Notes under the pieces: generated by a model
The model's database searches: none
What the model was told of the DNA's origin: nothing
Seen by the model: only the letters and a program-made list of their open reading frames with translations
Assembly (NCBI RefSeq): GCF_003597395.2
Contig: NC_133770.1
Location: 292,569,824 to 292,633,823 of the forward strand
Origin: Chelonoidis abingdonii
Lineage: Eukaryota; Chordata; Testudines; Testudinidae
Direction: 5' to 3'
Length of the DNA stretch: 64,000 nt
Part shown: piece by piece, positions 59,894 to 64,000 of the stretch
Layout: every line of letters begins with the position of its first letter
Numbering within the stretch: the stretch's first letter is position 1
Made by a program: the position numbers and the translations under genes

Positions 59894-61799
59894 AAAGCAC
59901 AGTCAAATTCACATTTGCTAAAAGACTCATGATTAGCTTATTATTGCGTTCGCGAGATTTGACTGTAAGTGCCACTGGTATGTAGACTTACAAGAATATA
60001 GCCTAAGTCACATTAATTTTGAAGGATAACAAATCATCCGCTGGAAAAGCTCACAACTCCATCCCCATTCACCACCCACCGGGTGGTAGCCAGCACGAGA
60101 AAATTGAAAGGGATACAATAAAGTCTATCATTCATAATCTGGAGGCTACACGTGTGAATTAGCAAATTTGCCATGATCCTATCATACGCTTTTTCTGTCT
60201 TATCTGGGTATTCTTTCCTTGAACGTCTGTGTGGATACCGATAGTTGTTTGATCTAGCTCCCACATTTGTACCAGGTTCACTCCGCCGAATGCCTCGCTC
60301 GAGTAGAAGGCTTTGCAAGAACTGCACACTTCAGACAGCAAACTGATATGAGCATTTGAGGCCGTTCTCGCGAATACTATGGGTCGGACAGTGTATGGCA
60401 TTAACCACAATTGAAGTTCGAAAGAGTATCATTCATCCGAGCAGGTGAAGAAAGTTATTCAGCTAAGTTTTGAAAAAAGCTCATTCCGCGCTCGCACTCT
60501 CGTGTACTGCGAGAACTTTAAGAAGTCGCAGGTCCATTGTAAATACTCTGTATGGTAATGATAATAGGTACATTAAAGTAACATAGTATCTTTAAGTATT
60601 AAAGACATGCAAGAAACTGGTTAGCCGTGTCATTTCCTGATTGGATTTAGATAAATATGTTCATGTTCATTCATCTCTTTTTGTTACAACCATCTCTCAT
60701 GTATGGCCTGGCTTAAGTTATGTGTTTGCTTTGGTGGACCTCAGCAGTAAAATCCAAAACTAGGGACATAAAAATCGATAACCGGATAATATTAATAGCC
60801 ACCACAACCTGATTCAGGATATCACATGTAGAATTAATTTTTGAAGGCTCTAGGTATTAGAATTTAGGGGACTAGATGTCGTATTCGTATGCTGTCTTCT
60901 TACACTTACACACTTGGTGCGCCTGAGTGGACTATTCGAGGGCGAGCGCAGACTATAACCTAAAGCGTAGGGCACAACTTTTGGAGGTTGACCACGTTAA
61001 AGTCAGACGGATTAATAAAATAGAGGCCCAGCTGCCATGAAACAGAAGAATAAGGAAGACAGTGTTAGGTTCTCATTTAAATGTCAGTGTATCCATACAT
61101 CAGCACAGCTGCTCATTTTGACATCCAGATTCTCAGCAGTTTATCACGTTGTGAGATTAGAGAGGGGCTGCACTGCTGACCAGGAGAAAACGACAATAAT
61201 AATAATTGTGGATAGGAATCGGGATTGCAAAGGATTCCCGTCATGCTAGTCCGAACAAGCTGGGCGTTGAGTTCTGCTTAGAAAAAAGAATAGTTCTTAT
61301 TACACTGGGGACCACACCACGTTGAAAGCAGTGGGCAGTGACCCCTGAACTAGTAGAGTCCAGTATGAAAAGGAGAGGAAGAATTAGCAACAGAGCTACC
61401 ATGGCCTCGAGAAGCCCTAGCACAAAGATCCCATGTGTTGTGAAGGTTCAACCAGGGGAATTGAAAGACCCATTATTGTTGATGGCCGAACAAGGTCAAA
61501 TGTATCTAGGCTTAGGAAATGAATGCAGTGCAAAATTGTGCCATCACTGGGAGCATCTAGTGCCTATAGATGCTGAGAGGCCCATACACGAGAGGAGGCC
61601 ACCCAGTCTACGCACTTGGGCAGCTCTCCTATCATAAGCGCCGGCTGCGTCACACTGACCTAGGTCCACATCTTGCGTCCATCCAGTTATGATGTGTACA
61701 GTTTCAGTAAAATCCTTATTCTTTTCATACACAAGAGGAAGGGGTCTGATGAAAGCTCAGCCCCCAGGTGATAAGATAAGACAGTTACCAGCCGTTCTG
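59894..61799. other. Unrecognised, possibly low-quality sequence
   Basis: No exon or known repeat was recognised. The base composition changes abruptly from the DIRS element, with CpG-containing words (TTCGCGAGA, CGCTCGCACTCTCG) that are rare elsewhere in the intron. Frames of 60-99 codons overlap on both strands and carry no motif. Uncorrected reads or a chimeric join are possible. Confidence 0.4.
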
Positions 61800-62560
61800 T
61801 ACCATCCACTGTCAGAAAAAGGGAGCATTCCCATTTTCAACCCAGGAGCCCCACCAGAACCAGCCAGGAGCACTCACTGGGCGACCGTCTACCACTGGGG
61901 AGGGGCAGAGGAGCGGATACTGCTCTTCACCGCACACAGCATCGCGTCTGCCAGCAGCTTCAGTACACAGAGGGTGACTTTCAGTAGTCAAGGAATTATT
62001 TATTTTACTTTTTCTTTCACGTGCGGGGTGGGGGAAGAGACTGACGAGCTGTTCCCGTGAACCACGCAAGACACCGTGTATTAAGCTACAGACATTGGGC
62101 GCTCAGCCAGAATGCAAATAGTTTTCAAGGACGCTGTGGAGACCTGGTATTGCTTGTAGTTCTCGTTACCCTCCTCCCTCCCTCCATGAGCACCGTTGGA
62201 GTCTCTCTTGGCTTCCGTACGCGTTGTCACGACGCACCGTGTGTATCCTGGGTTGATTTTTCACATGCTTTGGCTTCCTTCTTAGTTACGGAGCTCTGAT
62301 AAACAGAATTTGTCTCACCATAACAGCGTCACACTAGTATCTCCCGCTAAGGGTTCAATGCAGGAGTACTTTTGCATTTTGAACTGGCATCGCCACCCGT
62401 CGGTGAAATCAGGCTGGACATGTGAAAGCAGGAACTAAGTATTGATAAGGTCTCGGGGCTTTTCCTGATTTACCGCGCACTATTCCGCATCCGAGTTTCG
62501 GATTGCGGACCAGAGCGGTCCAGTGGTGCACTGTCCTGCCTAGAATAAATAGGCAAGTGT
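61800..62560. repeat. Long turtle interspersed repeat, copy A
   Basis: Blocks shared with 63020-63690 include CAGTACACAGAGGGTGAC, AGTAGTCAAGGAATTATTT, GGGGTGGGGGAAGAGACTGA, TACAGACATTGGGCGCTCAG, CTTCCGTACGCGTTGTCACG and TTTGTCTCACCATAACAGCG. From memory this resembles sequence accompanying PIF/Harbinger-type elements with a Myb/SANT ORF in turtle genomes. No such ORF is visible here, so the class is tentative. Confidence 0.5.
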
Positions 62561-63019
62561 AACAGAATCCAGTGTATCAAGAGAGCACACAGCTGCTCCT
62601 GTCAGTATTCACAGGGGGTGCCCCTGCAAGAAGCGCACGCCGTTGCTTTCCTCCTCCGCAACCTTCCTGGGCTACGTGTTCAGTTGCCCCTCCCGCCTTG
62701 TCTGTGTCATGAAGCTTGTAAAGGAATACAGAATAAGAAATAATGACTTGTTATGAGATAAAAGAATGTCGGGGGAGGCCTTCGGAGGCAGGCCATCCGG
62801 GGCTATGGACAGTCCAAGGCAGGATGACTCTAATGTTAGAACCAACGGAGAATTGACTCATGCATAAGCGAGTCAATTCCCAATTTCTTTCAAATTTTCA
62901 AGTCCCCCAGTTCGATGATGAACTGGTTATTAGCCGTTGCTGGATTCGTATCTCTACGGAGTAACCAGGAATAATTCCTCTCGTTGAGCATTATTCAGGC
63001 ATGGCTTTCTCCTGGATGG
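62561..63019. other. Sequence between the two long repeat copies
   Basis: Unrecognised. It contains a short inverted repeat GAATTGACTC...GAGTCAATTC at about 62850-62879. Confidence 0.4.
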
Positions 63020-63830
63020 TGGGCAGTCCTCAAAGACATCTACCACCGGAGAGGAGGAGATGGAGAGGCGCGATACTGCCTTCACTGCTGTAGCATCCCG
63101 TCTACCAGCAGCATTCAGTACACATAGGGTGACATAGAAAGTAGTCAAGGAATGATTTCTTCCCTTTTTTTTCACTGTGGGGGGGGGGGAAGAAACTGAG
63201 GAGCTGTTCCTGAACCACGGCAGACACTGTGTTTGAACCTACAGACATTTGGAGCTCAGCCAAGAATGCAATAACTTTCAGAGACTACTGTGGACTGTGG
63301 GATAGCTGGAGTCCTCAGTACCCCCTCCCCCCTTCATGAGCGTCCATTGAGTCTCTGGCTTCCCATTACGCTTGTCACGCAGCGCTGTGTACCCTGGAGT
63401 TTTTTTATTCAAACGCTTTGGCATTTCGTGTTCTGTAACGGAGCTGGATACAACAGATTTGTCTCCCCATACAGCGATCAGACCTAGTATCTCCCGTACA
63501 GTCTATGCTGGAGCTCTTTTTCGATTTCAGACTGCATCGCCAGCCGTGCTGATCAGAGCTCCACGCTGGGCAAGCAGGAAATGTAATTCAAAAGTTCGCG
63601 TGGCTTTCCTGTTTACCTCCCCGCTGCATCCGAGTTCAGATTGCTGTCCAGAGCGGTCAGTGCTACACTCTGGATGCCGGCCGGAGGCCAATAACGTCGA
63701 TTTCCGTCCACCTTTACAGGCACATGGGTGGTGGCTCTTATACAGGGTCGCATTGGCATCGGTTTAATTATTTCAGTGTCTGTGTGACTGGTGTGGCACA
63801 CTCACAGACGCAGGTCGGGCAATCCTACGT
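63020..63830. repeat. Long turtle interspersed repeat, copy B
   Basis: Same family and orientation as 61800-62560, with CAGTACACATAGGGTGACAT, CAGACATTTGGAGCTCAGCC, TGAGCGTCCATTGAGTCTCT, TTACGCTTGTCACGCAGCG and CCGGAGGCCAATAACGTCGA. A 131-codon frame at 63372-63767 follows the repeat and is not a gene. Confidence 0.5.
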
Positions 63831-64000
63831 CCACGCGGCTGATGGTAAGTAAGGCTGTAAAAGTTTGACTTCTCCTGCCGCATATAACCGTGATCTATGT
63901 GATGCCTTGTATCCTGTTAAGAGAACCTGCAAAACCGGAAACCCCCCTTTTCCATCCACCAACAGCCATGCCTCCTATTCATACATCGCTGCTAGTGATC
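63831..64000. other. Window end, nothing recognised
   Basis: Non-coding sequence with no recognised feature. Confidence 0.4.

Overview
The window looks like a stretch of a turtle (chelonian) nuclear genome. The evidence is the repeat set: CR1 LINE 3' ends in both orientations, DIRS-type tyrosine-recombinase retrotransposons, an R4/Dong-like LINE, and several hAT/MITE families that I associate with turtle genomes. There are no bacterial-style genes. Nearly every long open frame is a decayed transposon fragment or chance.

The host gene is TRAPPC9, read on the minus strand. Two consecutive coding exons are recognisable. An 86-base exon at 34575-34660 encodes [11 protein letters not shown]...ELRVENM. 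A 127-base exon at 912-1038 encodes [12 protein letters not shown]...GQITING. Both have AG acceptors and GT donors, and the reading frame is continuous across the junction. About 33.5 kb of intron lies between them as assembled, and it is packed with nested transposons.

Layout: 1-5.4 kb, TRAPPC9 exon plus quiet intron with a small palindromic MITE, a MIR-like SINE and a CR1 tail. 5.4-7.0 kb, a complete foldback hAT element with an 8-bp target duplication. 7-12 kb, mostly unrecognised intron. 12.2-14.8 kb, a TA-flanked Tigger-like element and the 3' half of an R4-like LINE with RT and restriction-like endonuclease. 17.6-23.5 kb, a decayed DIRS element (gag, RT, RNase H, tyrosine recombinase) interrupted by a near-perfect 144-bp palindrome. 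23.5-24.7 kb, a second, left-truncated copy of the foldback hAT, abutting the DIRS end. 25.9-42.1 kb, hAT, CR1, R4, MITEs, two LTR-like repeats, the second TRAPPC9 exon and the start of another DIRS.

A 905-base run of N (42151-43055) follows. The sequence after it (43056-58175) repeats 27.1-42.15 kb almost exactly, including the 86-base exon. The simplest reading is that two overlapping contigs were placed side by side instead of merged. After the overlap, the second contig continues the DIRS element to about 59.9 kb. It ends in a poorly resolved region (60-64 kb) holding two diverged copies of one long repeat.

I did not find a new functional system. The most notable biology is the foldback hAT family, in which both arms carry the transposase C-terminus. 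The most consequential observation is the false duplication of a TRAPPC9 exon.
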